The notes under the pieces: generated by a model
What the model saw: only the letters and a program-made list of their open reading frames with translations
Told to the model about the DNA's origin: nothing
The model's database searches: none
Shown here: positions 5,823 through 6,323 of the stretch, piece by piece
Layout: each line of letters starts with the position of its first letter
How positions within the stretch are numbered: position 1 is the first letter of the stretch
DNA from: CAZBGL01 sp964491375
GTDB lineage: Bacteria > Desulfobacterota > Deferrisomatia > Deferrisomatales > Deferrisomataceae
Length of the DNA stretch: 6,323 bases
Assembly: GCA_964491375.1 (NCBI GenBank)
Contig: CAZBGL010000336.1
Location: 1-6,323 of the forward strand
Direction of reading: 5' to 3'
Translations under genes and position numbers: made by a program

Positions 5823-6323
5823 GGCCGCCTCCTCCCAGCTGCGCCAGGATCCTCGGTCCCACCTGCCCGATGCTTCCGGCCCCCAGGGTGACCACGAGGT
5901 CGCCCGGCCGCACCAGGCGCGCCACCACCTCGGGCACGTCCTCCAGCCGGGGCACGTGGAGCGCGTTCCGGTGGCCGTGCGCCCGCAGGCTCTCCACCAG
6001 GGCCCCAGCCGTGACGCCCGGGATCTCCGCCTCTCCCGCAGGATAGATGTCGGTGACCACGAGCACGCTGGCGTCGTAGAAGGCCACGGCGAACCGGTCG
6101 AACAGGTCCTGGGTGCGGGTGTACCGGTGGGGCTGGAACACCGCCACGATCCGCCGGCCGTAGGCTTCGCGCAGGGACCGGAGGACCGCCTGGATCTCGG
6201 TGGGGTGATGCGCGTAGTCGTCCACCACGAGCACCCCCTCCGCCTCTCCCAGCACCTGGCTCCGGCGCTCCACCCCCTGGAACCGGGAAAGGGCGGAGCA
6301 CGCCCGGGCCGGCTCCACCCCCA
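5803..6323 (-). CDS. murC: UDP-N-acetylmuramate--L-alanine ligase (MurC), 5' part outside window
   Basis: MurC adds L-alanine to UDP-MurNAc in the cytoplasm using ATP, the first step in building the stem peptide. Only the last 172 or so codons are present, corresponding to the end of the central domain and the C-terminal Rossmann-like domain. The N-terminal domain and the ATP-binding P-loop lie beyond base 6323, so roughly 290 residues are missing compared with a usual length of about 460. Typical MurC features seen are FQGVERR just after the edge, DDYAHHPTEI (bases 6193-6222), FQPHRYTRTQ (6109-6138) and TLGAGSIG near the end. DDYAHHPTEI and FQPHRYTRT separate MurC from the related MurD, MurE and MurF ligases. 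A GTG at 6318 is internal and not the real start. It overlaps murB by 20 bases at its 3' end. Confidence 0.97.
   Translation of the reverse strand, partial: GVEPARACSALSRFQGVERRSQVLGEAEGVLVVDDYAHHPTEIQAVLRSLREAYGRRIVAVFQPHRYTRTQDLFDRFAVAFYDASVLVVTDIYPAGEAEIPGVTAGALVESLRAHGHRNALHVPRLEDVPEVVARLVRPGDLVVTLGAGSIGQVGPRILAQLGGGGHGVDHA
5828..5836 (-). promoter_or_regulatory. Ribosome binding site of murB inside murC
   Basis: GGGAGGAGG on the minus strand, five bases before the murB ATG, is embedded in codons for glycines near the murC C-terminus. It supports the overlapping murB start. Confidence 0.8.

Noticed and set aside
3261..5891. An 876-residue open frame on the plus strand, antisense to ftsQ, ddl and murB.
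   Set aside because: Composition is His/Gly/Arg/Pro-rich with no recognisable domain. It mirrors the codon structure of the opposite strand, a common artefact in GC-rich DNA.

Overview
This window is a GC-rich (roughly 70% by eye), bacterial, entirely minus-strand gene block. It is the distal half of a division and cell wall (dcw) cluster, read from high to low coordinates: murC (3' part only), murB, ddl, ftsQ, ftsA, ftsZ, then the first part of a radical SAM protein gene that runs off the low-coordinate end. The order murC-murB-ddl-ftsQ-ftsA-ftsZ is typical of proteobacterial and related dcw clusters. From general knowledge, a B12-binding-type radical SAM gene right after ftsZ recalls Geobacter/Desulfuromonas-type Desulfobacterota (former Deltaproteobacteria). 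With the very high GC, this suggests a GC-rich member of that broad group, but it is an inference and no taxonomic marker was tested.

Layout: positions 5803-6323 hold the C-terminal domain of MurC. MurB (4875-5822) overlaps it by 20 bases. Ddl (3972-4871) follows after 3 bases and FtsQ (3225-3968) after another 3. FtsA (1993-3228) overlaps ftsQ by 4 bases (ATGA). FtsZ (804-1976) follows after 16 bases that carry a strong Shine-Dalgarno sequence. The radical SAM frame is open immediately after the ftsZ stop and continues to base 2. There is no intergenic gap above 16 bases and no visible terminator, so the whole block looks like one co-transcribed, translationally coupled unit whose promoter lies outside the window. 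No RNA gene, mobile element or CRISPR array was seen.

Function: MurB and MurC make UDP-MurNAc and add its first amino acid. Ddl makes the D-Ala-D-Ala dipeptide that closes the pentapeptide. FtsQ, FtsA and FtsZ build the division ring and connect it to the membrane and to septal wall synthesis. All six are intact by motif, apart from murC being cut by the window edge.

The region is mostly ordinary core genome. Points worth a second look are the radical SAM gene linked to ftsZ, its lack of an ATG/GTG/TTG start at the expected place, and a near-duplicate of the conserved C-terminal FtsZ peptide inside the FtsZ linker. I saw no convincing sign of a wholly new system.
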